A DNA stretch of 64,000 nt from Phoenix dactylifera. Its lineage: Eukaryota; Streptophyta; Magnoliopsida; Arecales; Arecaceae. The stretch covers positions 62,001 through 126,000 of the forward strand of contig NW_024068001.1 in NCBI RefSeq assembly GCF_009389715.1. Direction: 5' to 3'. The position numbers and the translations under genes were made by a program. The stretch's first letter is position 1. Each line of letters opens with the position of its first letter. Below are positions 22,701 through 36,359 of the stretch, one piece after another. The notes beneath the pieces were generated by a model. The model saw only the letters and a list, made by a program, of their open reading frames with translations. It made no database searches and was not told the DNA's origin.

Positions 22701-22804
22701 GAAACAATTTATATGTGCAAATCTTGTATGAATATGTGTTGTATTAAAGTCCGATCAAAGAAAGAACATGGTGTTAAATTCCCGTTATATTTAAGAATCT
22801 GAAT

Positions 22805-25800
22805 TTACTTGCCATATCCCCACAAATCCATCTCACCACCGTGTTGGCCGGAAACCTGATTCATCTGCTGCACAGCGGCACCTCCGACGCTTCCAAACCT
22901 CCTATCAACGCCGCCGATCACTGCCCAATCATTCAGGCTCTGATCCCTGATCCCCTCCCCCACAGGCTGCACGGCCCCGGCCTGGAGCTCTCCTTCGTAA
23001 GGCCTGACCATCGCCGAGGACTCGCCGGGGAGCACGGAGAAGTTGCAGCCCGTCGGCCTGTGGTTGCTCAGCAGGTCCTGCACCTGGGCATGAGAGTAGG
23101 ATTGCAGGGGCAACTGAGAATAGTAATGGTTAGAGGCTGGGTGTGGATGGATGCATTGAGAGCTTAATGGCCAAAGCTGGCCATGGCTGGCTGTGGTCAT
23201 CATGTAGTTCTCCGAGCCTTGGCTTGCTCTGCTCTCGGTCCCAGGCTTAAAGAAGCACTTCTTCTTGAACACCCGGCACACCACCCAGCCTCCCTCCTGT
23301 TAGAAGACAATCATGTATATTAGCATGACATCTATGGTGTGTGTATGGATAAAACAACAAAGGCTTGTTTGGTTTCACGGGAAGAGTAGGAAAATATCTC
23401 ATATTTGAGAATAAGATTTCTACGTTTCACTTTTTCTAAAAAAAATTATATATGGCGCATGAAAAAGTCTAATTCTCACTTATTGAGAATTTAGATATTT
23501 TTCGGATAATATATATTTTATATATTTTTTTAGAAAAATATATGCTCAACCAAATATAAGTTATTGAAAAAATTTTAGTGAAGTCCAAAGAGAATCGGAG
23601 AGGAGGGGCTTACGGCATTGCTGCTGCTGCTGCCGGCGGTGGCACCGGAGTCTTCTTCAAGGCGGTATTCATGCATGATCCAATGAGTCTTTTGGCCATG
23701 GGGGGCGCGGCCGCGGTAGAACACGAGGGTCTTGCGCATGCCGATCTTCTTGTAGCTGGTTCTGATGCACTTGTCCCGGCCGGTGGTCTTCCAAAAGCCG
23801 GCGTTGGTGGCGCGGTTGGTCCTCGAGCCGGTGGGGTACTTGCGATCCTTGTGGTTGAAGAAATACCATTCGTTTTCGAGTGTGGATCCAATTCTACATC
23901 TCTCTAAGCCAGGAAATTGAGAGCATGTGAGAAGTTGCATTCATTTAGAACAATTTTGTGATCTCTTTTAGTAATTTTTCTTAGACGCAACATTGTTCAT
24001 GCTAGCATTCCACGTGTGCGTACATGTCTAAACTTGTTGCGGTAGGTAAAAAAAAAAGGATAACAAAACAAGAAGGCAAATCAGAAAAAAAGAAAAATAA
24101 AAAAAAAACAAAGTACATAATATTTGTATGATTCTATCTATTAACTTTCATTCATGGATAGAAAAAAAATGCAAAAGTTTACCATAAAAATTTGGAACTT
24201 TCAGAATACAAGATTTCTTCACAAATTCTAATTCTCAGTACATCTAATATCTAAAACACTTAATTGCTTTCTTTTTTTAGAGTTATAGAAGATATATATA
24301 ATAGAATAGATCGATTAGATTCAAACCGGTATCTTACAATAATAAGCAAATTAGTCTGGCCCGCAAGCTATGATCAAGAAAAATGTTCCTTTTTGGCTCT
24401 CTAGGGTTTATTATAGACTCAACAAAAGTTTCTCCTTCAGTATGCTATGATCTAAAAATATTTTGTAAATACATTTAGCCAGTTCTATCTTAACATTCAC
24501 CCAAAACATTAGATATTTAAAGGAGAATGACCCTTAAGAATAGGAAATAGTAACGCCATATTTCTTTTTTATTGCCCTTTAATTTCCTAGAGAATCAAGT
24601 GTATAATTAGATTTTTTTTTTTTTCCCAAAGAAATACAAATATACAAAACATCACTACTGAGACTTCTATTTTTCACCGGGAAAGACATATCCAAGGGGA
24701 CTGGGGTGGGCCAGAATCCTGTAAGTCCATTACTTGGAAGAGGTCAAAAGGTACAAGAAGTACTATAACATTCATCTATCAAACAAAGTAACAATGAATA
24801 TCTCTCTTTTATCTTTTATTTACTAATTCTAATTAATTCAATAGATCTCTGCTGGCAAAAAATGATATATCAAGGGATGATATATTTTAACGTAGATAAA
24901 CAAGACTCCAATTTCATAACAAACTTTAATGGTCGATAATAGTGAATGCAAGATGACATCAAATGAAAGAAAAAAATTAGTGTAAGGCAGATCTTTCCAT
25001 AAATAAGGATTGCCTGTATGTGATAAGGAGTAGACGATAAAACATATGACCTGCAATTTAAACCCTGATGTAGAAACTACAGGAAAAAAAAGAAAATAAA
25101 AAGATATAGAAGAGAATTAGTAGAAATAGAAGATTGACAACTTCATGTATGAAAATTTATCATGCCAAGTATGTATTTAGAGCAAATGGAGTCGCGGACT
25201 GGGTGGCCTTGTATGTGGCTAATCACTCCGAAGATGCCCTATGGGTTGGAAAAAGAAAGTTGCTCAGAGCTCTCCATAATTTGCTATTTTTTAAAAATTT
25301 TTTTTTAATGTGTTCGTACTAGAACGGTATAATTCATTCGGTTTAGCAAAAAAAATAAATTATCATGGTATAAACATATCACATACTTCCCTCAAAAAAA
25401 CATACTGCATACATACTTTGAGAAAAATCGCATTAAATATCTAAAAACAGAGAAATTATAACACATCTCTTCATGCACCGAATTCCATTCTACCTACCGA
25501 AGCATAACGGGATAAGGTGGCGCTTCACAACGGTCGTAATTTATCTTAATTTAACCACACCTGGTTCAGATCAGAATTTTCTTCAACTTAAACAGAAGAA
25601 AAATTGTTTTGCTGTAAATACTTTGTGCTGAAATATATCTTCAAAATTTACAATATACAAACAAAATACCTGAAATAATATTCGAATCAATACATGCTTC
25701 CTAATAAACATAAGATATTATGTGATGCAATTTAAACCATTATGTGGGGAGAGCATCAATATTCAGTGGCTGAAAATTTATGTCATCTTTATCTTCCGAA

Positions 25801-26134
25801 GAAAACAAAGTTTACATCATTTCGCCACTGCAGCTAACAAGCTTCAATCACCAAAAACCATTAACTAGATGAGCTCCTAAATCACAATTCATTTATTACT
25901 CCATATAATGCTTAAATAAAGCCCACTTTTTATAGATAAACCTAGACTTTCAATATTACCTTGCAAATCCCATGGCTCTATCTTATTGAAATCAATCTCC
26001 CTAATCACCTCCAAATCGAACTTCTCAGATGAGACCTTCTTCTGTAGATAGTAGAGGAGGAGCTCCTCCTCGGTTGGGTGGAACCGGAACCCCGGTGGAA
26101 CTCCGGAGTTTGACGATGACGACGACGACGCCAT
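22805..26134 (-). CDS. NAC-domain transcription factor, BEARSKIN/SOMBRERO-like
   Basis: Three exons: 26134-25960, 23903-23614, 23296-22805, giving 318 residues. The NAC domain begins near residue 12 ([20 protein letters not shown]). It continues [61 protein letters not shown] and [12 protein letters not shown], and ends with [12 protein letters not shown]. The tail is a variable Gln/Ser/Gly-rich activator region ending DLWGYGK. The domain resembles BRN1/BRN2/SMB NACs, nuclear factors that control root-cap maturation and cell-wall remodelling; subfamily is from recalled motifs. The exon-1/2 junction is phase 1 (DLQ/ERC). Unusual residues are WKTTGRD for WKATGRD and THW for TDW or TEW. Intron 1 (2056 bp) carries a LINE fragment. 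Confidence 0.9.
25165..25359 (+). mobile_element. 5'-truncated LINE 3' end inside NAC intron 1
   Basis: The plus strand encodes [20 protein letters not shown], the end of the same RNase H-like domain seen at 21.4-21.8 kb. It is followed by CGTACTAGAACGGTAT-ATTCATTCGG and an A tract (~25348-25355). A short TTATCATG repeat at 25157-25164 and 25360-25367 may be the target duplication. The 3' tail corresponds to that of the 21.4-kb copy, so both belong to one family. It is antisense to the NAC gene. Confidence 0.65.
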
Positions 26135-26184
26135 TCTCCGGCCAAGCCCCCCAGAAACCTTAGAACAAAGTCTTGGACGTTGGT

Positions 26185-26210
26185 GGCGCCGGTGCAGTTA
26201 TATTATGTCA
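26185..26210 (-). promoter_or_regulatory. Candidate TATA element of the NAC gene
   Basis: The minus-strand text CATAATATAACTG lies ~60-70 bp upstream of the ATG at 26134. That is short but possible for a core promoter with a brief leader. No transcript evidence is available. Confidence 0.35.
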
Positions 26211-28960
26211 CGGGTGTCAAAAAGTTGACGCCGGCAGCTACGCCGCCGGGTTGGGATAGAGTAAGTAACGTAGAAGACAAGTCGAGGGAATGAGACTTGA
26301 GGGAATTCGGGGTTATTCTACTAGCTGCTTTTTATTCTAATCTGTTAACGATCCCGAGGAATAGAATAGTAATTCAATTATGAGGTTGATTGATCCCAAA
26401 GCAAGTATAGTTTAGACTTCAGCGCTCTTATCCCTGGAGCTTAGCATAGGAACGTTGAAAAGAAGAATAAAGGAGTTATGTGATTGTCTCAGTTGGACCT
26501 TTAGTAGTTTATGAATGAAATAACGCTAATATACCCAACCATTGCATGGTATAAAAAAAAATTGCTATAACCACCATGGCATGATTCACTGAATCAGTAT
26601 GATTCATAGGTCAGGGCAATATGCAGTAAGATTGTGGTATAAAGTACTAATTTTCTTGTAACACGTGGCAGGCCAGTAGAGGTTGAGCTTCTTCAAATTC
26701 GAAACAAATCAATAGGTGGTTATGCTATCTTAAAAACATAGTGCATGCTATACATAAATTTCTCCATTTTTGGTGATTCTTATTTTGTCCATAAATTTTA
26801 CGCAAATCCATAATATGTGAACTCCCCATTTCCATAGCGTTCTCAAAGGCATGCTTCATAATCTCATTTCTCTCATCAAAATTGGACGAATGACGATGTA
26901 AATTTTATGGTCATCATCACTGTCACTACTATCGCATGAGACCCTGAGTTGTTACAAATGACCATCATTATTGTCGCTACCGTATATCATTATCATCTTG
27001 TTAATTTTTTAAAGGAGCTAATGTCTCATCAAGTTTGGATCCTCTCCAACTCAAAACCTGTCATGTTCTATCAACCACCCTTGAGTTTGGACTTACATGC
27101 ACTCAAATACGAACCTGAATTGGAGAGAATTAGGGTCTCATAATCTGCAGGTATGCTTCGCAAGGATAGCATGTCAAGCATCAGCTAGATTTCAATTAAA
27201 TTATGTTTGTAGAGTGCTAAATGATGTAATTACAAAAACTATAGGCTGGCATATGAGACTGGAGATCCCACCCTCCTTGTGATTCGAGTCACTTTCTAAT
27301 GGATGTGGTTTATATATGCTACATAATGGAATCATTGTAGCAAATTTTAGACTTTTAATCTGTCCCATTTTTTTCCTTGAAGAATAACAATTACACTGCG
27401 CAAGCCAAGATATATATGAAACATGCGTGAATATCCTGGAGTACTTTGGCATGCAACAGAAGCAGCTAAAGATGAGATTAGGAAACTATAATCCAACTAG
27501 AAATGATATTCCCTTGTTTGCTTATCCTGGGATACCTTGCATGAGATGCAAGGACGTCTAAAGAGCCCACTTAGCAACTTTTGTAAGGCTTCATTTGATA
27601 ACTACTAGCAATTAATTACATATAGCAAGGTCTCCCTCCAACATCAGTTTAGCTTTGTCTTGAGGCCAACCAGTTTGCCTAATGATATCCTTACAAGTGT
27701 ATAGCTGTTTGGTAATTTCTGCACCACTTCTTTCAGTGCATTAATTCTACTCTTAGCTGCCATTACACTCAACTGGTATACAGATAGGAGTAGTGAGAAC
27801 AAAGGTATCACCAGTATATCTGGATTTTATTTTACGAAAAGAATATATATTTGGACCATTAATCTCCACCATCCATGTGGTTGAAGATATGCAAATTCTT
27901 TGAGCAAAGAATTCAGACATTGGCCTAAGAATAATTCGCACTCTCCTAATGAAAGATTAGGATCGAAGAAGCTCTTATCCTATGGTATAGATCTTGTCTT
28001 CCCTGAATTAGAGCTCATCTTCTTATAAAATTGGCTGGAATTTTAGATTAGAGTGGGAATTGTTCGAGACGAAGCTGTCACAGCTAGCTTGGGGCATAAC
28101 ATGTGCAGTGGACTTCTGGAAATTCATGGAGCACAGCCTGCTTGATTGAGATGCACTCTTCCATCAATTCCATGGCGTCCATTTTTCATCAAGCATGTGT
28201 GATCATATATTGGTTATGATTCGGGGGTCGGCGCAGATCGATGAAAAGGTCGAGCGAAAACCATGTGCACCAAATGATTAGGTGTGGAAATTTAGGTTTA
28301 CAGCAAGGAATCAGTGATTGTTAGGTGATTATCACAGTCACCAGTGTCACTTCATGCAGCTTCATGCATGGGGTTATTCTGACATTCTGTGGCCACTGAG
28401 CTGGAGTTCTTAGTTTCAGTAAATGTAAATTCTTCATGGATGGTATCGGTGGGGAATTGGAATTGACTTCTAACCCAGCTCCTAAATTGTCTTCCTGATA
28501 TTTTTCTTTATTCCTAACCTGGAATTTGATTTCTTTTTGGGGTTTCACCCCCTCTTTGTACTCTAGAAAACAAAAGACTTGTGAGAATAGGCTGGATGGG
28601 AATTTGATAGCCATTCTCACTTTCCAATTCCTGTCAACCATTGTATACGCTTACTGTTATTAGGTGAGTGGTATGCTTGCCATTGTTCTCAAAGGAAAAA
28701 AGAAATATATCGAAATATGTGCCTAAGGCTGGCTAATGTGCCATGTAACGTTGAGCTTACCTGCACCAAATTTTGTGTCACCAGGCTACCAATTGATGAC
28801 TTGCTGAATTACATGGTTGAGCACTGAGGGTGGAAAGCGAGCATTCATTGTCATCGCTTTCTTAATCTGCAAGTCCCTTAGCCTGGCCTTTGTTGAGAAA
28901 GAATAGGAGGACCATGTTGTCATGCATGCCCCAAACTTGGAACATAATACGACCATGCTA
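26211..28960. other. Intergenic AT-rich sequence, no gene seen
   Basis: Scanned on both strands. Open frames (26949-27143 plus; 28321-28641 minus; 28786-28980 minus) are short and lack recognisable domains or splice structure. No RNA gene was recognised. Confidence 0.4.
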
Positions 28961-28964
28961 CTGA

Positions 28965-30539
28965 GGGGTACAACCCACAATAATTACAAAGCCAAATATT
29001 TCATTTAACTTGCAAATTCATCTCAAACAAAATATAATAAATAAAAGTCCAATTTTACCATCCATTAAATAAAATTAATACTAGTTCAAAACATCTAAAT
29101 TCAAACATAAATACCAAACCTATAATCCTCAATATTCAAAAAATTATTAACTATAAATTCATAGTCAATTTAAAATACTAAAATTTTTCTACAAAATTAT
29201 CGAGCTTGCTAGCGCGAACTCCAAGCCTGCACCATCTTTTGTTCCCATCGACCCTATTTGTCTGAAGAGAAAAAAATAAAAATAGAGATTCGGTAAGTAA
29301 ATCTTACTCTACCTTACTGAATTAAGCATAAGTTTTTTCACGTCAATGCATTATTTAAGAAAAATAACAAATATTACAAATTAAAGCATTTCATAGTATA
29401 GTATATTAAAACAAGTCATAAATTCAATCATGCATGCATAAATCATTCATATTTCAAAAATATGGTTCTAAGTTTATTTTGCAAATAAATTCATAAATCA
29501 TTCCTTTGCCATTGAGCCATATCATAGTTCAAAATATTGCTCACGGATATTCATGCTACAGTCACTTTAGACCCGTATCAAAGCACGTGTTCATAATCGA
29601 CAAAGATTCTTGTTTCATATGCCAACTTTATACCCGCTGGCAGGGCCTGTGTTCGTATGGATGCTTTACCCGCTGGTAGGGCATGTGTTCATATGGATGC
29701 TTGCTCTAGATGTTGATTTTCTCAGTTTTATGGATCATACTCAGCTATCTGAGAGCATTTCGAATACTTATATCTTTTTCTTAAACATACACATAAATAG
29801 ATAAAAAAATACTAAATGGTATGATCAGATTCATCTTTCATAATAAAATTATTTTTATTAAAATATTCATAGAACTATTTTTCATAATAATGCTTGATTT
29901 TCGGAAAACATATGTTGATCCGTAATTTTAAGAAAAGCATGATACTTCCACAAACAAATTTTATGCACAAAAGTATGATTATTTAAAAAATTATAAGGAG
30001 TGTAAGATGCACTTACCTCTTCCGTCTTAGATAATCAAACTTCGCTGGGCTAATCTACTAAACCTATTTAAAATATTAAAAATAAAATTAATTTCTATTC
30101 AATTACTTATATAAAATTAAAATAATAAGAAACAAAGAAAATTAGCTGGATGATAGCATTCGACAGTTCCAAGTGAGTCAGGCCTGGGCAACCCGAACAA
30201 TGAGTTATAGGGCACAAACTCAATCAGGGTCAAGGTCGTTCGATAAGGCACAAACTCAATCAGGATCAAGGTCGTTCGACAAGGTTCATCATCAATGGGC
30301 TCCAGGGATACTTAACAAGGCCAGGGTCATTGATCCAATAGGCTATCTAGGTTCTAAGACTGATCAGGACTCTTTGTAGGGGTCAACTCAATTACGTAGA
30401 ATAGGTAGATGGGATCTTAGGATTTATGGGCTCCGTTTAGAGAGAGAGATAGGTAGATAAGAGAGAAAAAAGAGAGAGAAAGAGAAGTATGGGCTCTCTC
30501 CCTCCACACCTTCTTCTCTTCTTCTTTCTTTCTTTCTTC

Positions 30540-30570
<31 letters not shown>

Positions 30571-31215
30571 GGTAGACAGGGGAGAAAGAGAGGAGGGCTG
30601 GTGGCCGCCATAGTTGTGGTCAAGCAAGGATGCAGCAAGCACTAATGAGAGGTAGTGGAGAGCGGCCGGCGGTGGCAGCTGGCTAGCTGAAATCAGCCCA
30701 AATAGGGTCGAACAAGGGTACACTTGGCTCGATCATTGTCATGTTTTAGGCCGCTCGCCGATAGTAGGGAGTCTGACTCCCACCAGAGATGTAGGTAGGA
30801 ATTTTGGACGACTTAACCAAGGCCGCGACATCAAGAAACGGTGGTGCCGGTGGTCAGAATAGAAGGAAAACTTTAGCCAAAAATAGGAAAAATTAGGTGG
30901 TCTGAGTTTCGATCGACTTTTGGCCAATTTTACGGTCGTGTTCCAGGTCATGGGAAGAAGAACAAAGAAAGGGAGAGAATATCACAGTGTTACCTTGGCT
31001 CCGGTGGCGTCCGATAGCCCTAATTTTTGGCAAGCACAATGACTGGCAGTTGCGAACTCAGTGGGAGAAAAGAGAGAGAAGGGAGCTCGATAATCGCCGA
31101 TGGAGGTCCATAGGGGGGGAATCATTTATATAGAGGAGACCTGGGGCTCTGGTGCCCCTAGGTCTTCATAGCAAGTTCAAAGAAAAAATATATATATTGT
31201 AGCGCTTCACTATCC
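28965..31215 (-). repeat. Probable LTR-derived block (possible minus-strand solo LTR)
   Basis: Composition differs from both flanks. On the minus strand a TATA-like CTCTATATAAATGATT at ~31110-31130 is followed by leader-like GC-richer sequence and splice-like AAGAGGTAAGTGCATC, as in many plant Gypsy LTRs. Two local tandem duplications lie inside: ~34 bp (ACCCGCTGG-AGGGC...ATGGATGC) at ~29632-29700, and ~37 bp (CACAAACTCAATCAGG-TCAAGG) at ~30208-30283. Exact termini and a target duplication were not found. The ORF at 30173-30379 comes from the second duplication and is not a gene. Confidence 0.4.
30511..30570. repeat. (CTTT)n microsatellite
   Basis: A run of TTC and CTTT units, nearly uninterrupted from ~30511 to 30570. 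A purine/pyrimidine-asymmetric simple repeat likely to vary in length between individuals. Confidence 0.9.
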
Positions 31216-32189
31216 TAAACCAACCACAACCCCCTCCTTGAAAAAGGATTGTAATGCATTATAATTCTTGTCCATCTTTCTTTTTATGTGCATTGTAACT
31301 AAATACATGTGATATTTATGAACACTTGAATTCAATTTATACAGGTCACATATGAAATTTCTTGCTACTAAATCCAGGAATTTTGTGGTCCATTGTTCTG
31401 AGTGGCCATTGGGTTTGTAGATTTCTTTAGAGGGAGTTGGAGGAGAGGATACTTTCTTTGGTGATATATTTTTCAGATTCCCATTTTCAAAGAGCAAGAA
31501 TTATAAAAAAAAAGGGGATAAAATCAGTTCAAGCCTTTGCTCTTTTGATAACTTAAACTGTTTAAAAAAAAATGAAAGGAAAAAAACAGCATATGGAAAT
31601 CAGAATTCTAGCCCTCTTTGACCATGGAATTTTGTGTATTTCATCTCTATGCTTGTTTCAATCCATTTGGAATGTTTTTCATAGGCAAACAAGAGAAAGC
31701 AGTACATTTGACCCAAAAGGGGCACATTGGGGCACCTAATCGCCCTATACATGATGAGAATTGCTAAGCAGAGAAAGGAAAAGTGAGATAAATTAGCAAG
31801 AGCTGCTCCTCTCCCAATTCCGGGTTTCTTGAAGCATATGAATTCAAATGAAAGTGTGATTCCTGTTTCTCAAAAAATTTAAATTATGAGGTGTATGGAT
31901 TCCAACAGCTTTCAAATTAATGGACTGGCCAGTGTTGGAACTGGGTTGGTCCAACCCTGGACATGTGAGCAAGCTTGCCACCATTGCGAAGGCAATTAGA
32001 AAGAAAGTCTCACAAAATTCATCACATCTCCTCCAAAAGCTTGGTCATCCAGAATGAGATATCAATCTCAATTGCTTGCAAAAGTCTCATGAAAACAGGC
32101 ATAGTACACAGACATTTTACAGAGGCCTGAATGATCTCACAAACTTAGATAGCATTGAATTCGAAGGTGGCAAGGAGGCAAGGAAAAAG

Positions 32190-35100
32190 TTAAAGGGTTG
32201 GAGCTCTTTCAGCTGACCCGGCGATCACGGTAAGCAAATTGTTTCCAAATGGATCACTCAGGTGTTTGGTGAGATTCTCCACAGGACCTTCACCAGTCAC
32301 GTAGGCCTGGAGGAAGAAGCCGAGCATTGCGAACATAGCCAGCCGCCCGTTCTTGATCTCCTTTACTTTAAGCAATGCTGCTTGGTCAGGATCACTTGCC
32401 AACCCCAAAGGATCAAATGGACCTCCTGGATGGAGCTTGTCCTCGAAATTCTACAGAACAACCGAAAAACAAATGATCAATTTGGTCTCATTGAAATTTT
32501 CTGACAACTAACAAAACTAATTTATAGGTCCCAAATCATTGTTAATGCCATTCCATGGGCTTACTAATGTTACTACCAGTGGACACAGCAGCTAGAAGAG
32601 GAGCCTAACAGTGAAGAGTGCTTAATTTGTTATTAGAAGTTGTGGTGCTTGTGTTAGTAGTTATAATGTGATAGAGGTGTTTGGTAACTTACTGTATGCA
32701 AGTCAAAGCTAGCAATTGCTGTAAAATATTTGGTCAGAGAGTAATATATGAGAGTAATAACAAAAATTTTCACACTGAAAGATGAAATTTCTCTTACCAG
32801 TTCATTGGTGATTCGGTAATATTCAGCACCTCCGACAAGGACAACCTCAGCAATGACAGCAAAAACAAGGTTGATTGGAATGTTCTTTCCAAAGTAATTT
32901 AATGTGTTTCCATCTAGGAGAAGAGCACCAGTCTGCAGACCAGTATGTAAATACTAACTGGATAATGATGACTATGCAAATATTATGACTTAAGCAAGTG
33001 AATCATGTCAAAGAATGAGAAAAAAAAAACCCAGATATGCACTATAAACAAACTTGCAGCCTCACTGTTCAGAAAGATTGAGGGAATGTTGGCCAATATT
33101 ATGTATTTTCTAAAACCAAAAACAGAGGATTCTAGTATCTTAATGAAAAAAGAGCAATCTACCGATATAAATTTGGATTGCCTGAAATCAAAATGAATAG
33201 CTTGTGTACCTTGAACCAAACAGCCTCGGGGCCACAATTAGCACCAAATTTGTTGCAAGCCTCAGGGATAATGAAGCCTGCGGAACCGAGCATGGCCCAC
33301 CTTGCATGAATGAGCTCATAAGCTTGGTATCTGCATAATAGTATGAAGTTGTAAGTGTACAAGCAGAAAGAGGGTGGGTTACCAAGTTTAAGCACTCCAC
33401 TTGAGTCTTGCAAAGGCTAGCCCCAATAAAAAAAAAAGCCAAATTGCCCAAATGCTACAAGATAGAACCAAAATGCCTAGATGCCACAAGAAAGTTGGAG
33501 AATTTTGCTAGTTTTCTGCTAAATGAGTTGTTGAAAGAAAGAAAGCTAAATTGTGGAGATCTCAGAAGGAAGGAAATGCCTACATACTATCTCTGTGAAA
33601 AAAAATACTGGAAAATAGATAATTTGCAAGATAGTTCACCTACTTGCTGAAATTTTCTGGGTTCTTGCTCAGCCCAAAAGGATCATAGCCATAACTGCAA
33701 GGAGAAAATGGCACAAAACCCGTTACCATGTGATTTATAATTTCAACATGGAAAGCCTCAGTGAGTAGTTTTCAGCACTAAATTGAACATATCATGGTAT
33801 TTTCTTAATACGTTGGTCTTGAACTTCATGTCTCTTCAAATATTAGGGCAATATAGTATATGTTAACAGCCCTTTACTTTGATACTCGAAAACATTACTC
33901 AATTCTAACAAAGGCACATATGCAGCATTGCTTCTACTGTCTCGATTTCTGAAATTATATAACCTTCAAAAAAAAAAGAAATTATGTACGTTCTACATCA
34001 AACTATTTTCTTCAAAGAGCTTAGTAACTCAATTAATTTAGAGCACTAAAATGTACAAAAGCAATGATGCTGTGCTTCGTAACTGGAAGGGGATCAGTTG
34101 TGGATACAGGGAAGTAGGTTTTTCCAAAAAAATTTAGTAAGAAAATACCTAGGAAGCAGGTGAGCTGATGAGTTTCTAAGGAGATTAGGAAGCAGATGTG
34201 CTACCTTAAATGGAAAATTTCTTCTACTAAAATCATGTGTATTCTTATGGCACAGAGAAAAATACAGCTTTCCATATTTCCAAAAGAATTCGTATAAAAT
34301 ACTTTTTGGTCAATAAGCTTGGGTTATACAGAACATCACAACAAAACCAACTACAAGTAATTTTTTTTCGGCAAGACATCAACAATTGCTGGATATAAGA
34401 GATGATTTATGATATCTCACTTTATTCATTCAACTAGAAAGCATTTCTTCCTTTTATTTTTTGTGGATCAGATGAAAGCCATTTTAATATTTGTTGGTTT
34501 TGTTTCGAGTTTTAGAAGTTTTTTGTTATTGCAAGAATAATCTATAGCTTTATAAACGTCTAACGAGAAATAGCAATCTCCATCTTTCACTGTCTTTATC
34601 ATTGTTTGCTGGAAACTGATAATCATTCTGTTTTTCGCTTATATTTCTTCATCCAAAGCAATTTCAACTTATCAATGCTAGATTGTTCATGACTTGAGAA
34701 AATCCAATTTCTTGTGTGCAGTCTACATAATAAACAAAGCATCAGATTCAAAATATGTAACATATCAAGTGCATTGACCTTGTCCCTTCATTCTTCTTTC
34801 TTTTATTTTTATTTTTTTTCCCTTTTTCCTTGTTCGAGATGGTTGATCCGAAATAGTTGGAACAAGGCTTGATAGCTACGACTACAAATCCAACAGAGGG
34901 AGGGGATATATCTGGCAGATCCCTATCGGTCCACTAATAGCAGGCATAACTTGACCATTACAACATTAGGATCCATAATCTATAGTTTCAGCCACATTAC
35001 ACAGATATCCTTGCAATAGTTTTAAGTTTTTTCATACGAGAGAGATAAAGAGAGAGGAACTTCATATTCCTTACAAATAAACATTGAGAAATAGTAATAG

Positions 35101-35773
35101 ATGCAAATCGGATATCGAAATCAAATGTCTGAGCAATATGAATCTTTACACCATTAATAAGGCTCCAACATTGCTCAATTCATTGAGAAACCAAAAGATT
35201 CTTCATTTAAATGTGATGAATTAAGTTGTAAGCCAAAAATTAGGCAATCAGGTCCTTGTGCAAGCATGCAGCCTCTACACATACATAGTAGTGGTTTGTC
35301 AATAACTTACTCTCCGGGTACTTCTCCGGTGAGGTACTCTGGAACCTCTGAGCGATCCAACAAGCCTTCCGGCAAGAAGATTCTTCTGTCAGGACCTGTC
35401 GCCCATTACCGCATGCACCATATATACTTAGTCACCAATTCAATATCTCAAAGTATAATTTCACCAAGCAGTTAAAAAAATTATGAATTCAAACACAGAC
35501 TGAACTCAAAACCAATCATGAGAGAAGGAAAGATGAGAGTCACTCACCATACCACTTGGCGAGCTCCTCGTTGGCCGGAGAGATGGAAGCAGGCTTTGTC
35601 CTCGGAGGGGGAGCGGCGGCCTTCTTCTTGGAGAAGAGCGAAACAATCTTAGAAGACCCAGCGCTCGATGGCGCCGGAGCCGTGCGGGCTGCGGCCTTGG
35701 AGTTCAGTGGTGTGCCGAGAATCTCCGACACTCCCAACGAGGCCGGAGCGGTCGCTGCTGCAATGGATGCCAT
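32190..35773 (-). CDS. LHCB5: Chlorophyll a/b-binding protein CP26 (Lhcb5), chloroplast precursor
   Basis: Six exons: 35773-35548, 35395-35311, 33694-33644, 33330-33210, 32932-32798, 32450-32190. All phases agree and give 292 residues, slightly longer than the ~280 typical of the family. CP26 is a monomeric antenna of photosystem II in the thylakoid, linking trimeric LHCII to the core. A Ser/Ala/Lys-rich transit peptide fills roughly the first 45 residues. Mature landmarks are [20 protein letters not shown], then helix one with [12 protein letters not shown] (E126, H129, R131), [18 protein letters not shown], the middle helix [20 protein letters not shown] and the third helix [12 protein letters not shown] (E237, N240, R242), which supply chlorophyll ligands and ion pairs. 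It ends [16 protein letters not shown]. The strongest annotation in the window, with no defect seen. Confidence 0.97.
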
Positions 35774-35869
35774 GGTCTCTTGGCTGAAGAATCCCGGCCG
35801 GAAGAAGACGGTGGACTGGTGGCCGTCGAGGAGGGCGCGGTGTGTGGCGGGGAGGGGAGGGTGGTGAGA

Positions 35870-35945
35870 GGGACTTAAATGGTTGAAATGGTCGATGTGG
35901 TGGGACCGCTTGGGAGTTAGATTCCAAGGCTGTGATTGGTCGGGA
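35870..35945 (-). promoter_or_regulatory. Candidate core promoter of LHCB5
   Basis: On the minus strand a CCAAT element (GACCAATCAC, 35941-35932) is followed ~50 bp downstream by a TATA-like ATTTAAG (35880-35874), ~100 bp before the ATG. The spacing is that of a light-harvesting gene promoter with a ~70-nt leader. The transcription start is inferred. Confidence 0.45.
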
Positions 35946-36359
35946 CTTCAGCTTGCGTAATCTATTGTGAGGATATGGTTGGGTTCATTTGGATGATGTG
36001 GCAGATGATGGTGCTGACATGGAACAATGCTGGCCACAGGTACTCCTTCGGTTTGGGTGGAGTGAAAAGTGACAGGGAAACGGGGAAAGAGGATGGCCAC
36101 AACCAAAGAAAGCTGAACTGCAGCTTACCAATTGCCACAATGTTGTCCTGATTATTGAAGTAATCCCTATTCCTTCAACCCATATAGTTGAAGAAAATGT
36201 GCCAGCAACTCTTGAAAGCCACAAACTACGTAGATTCTTTTTCATTGATGTCTTCATTTAGAGAGTTCTTGGAATATTATCTGAGTATTGAATAATTAAT
36301 ATCCCATGTTCCGGTCATCATATATAATTTTATATGATATGACTTTGAACCAGATGTTT

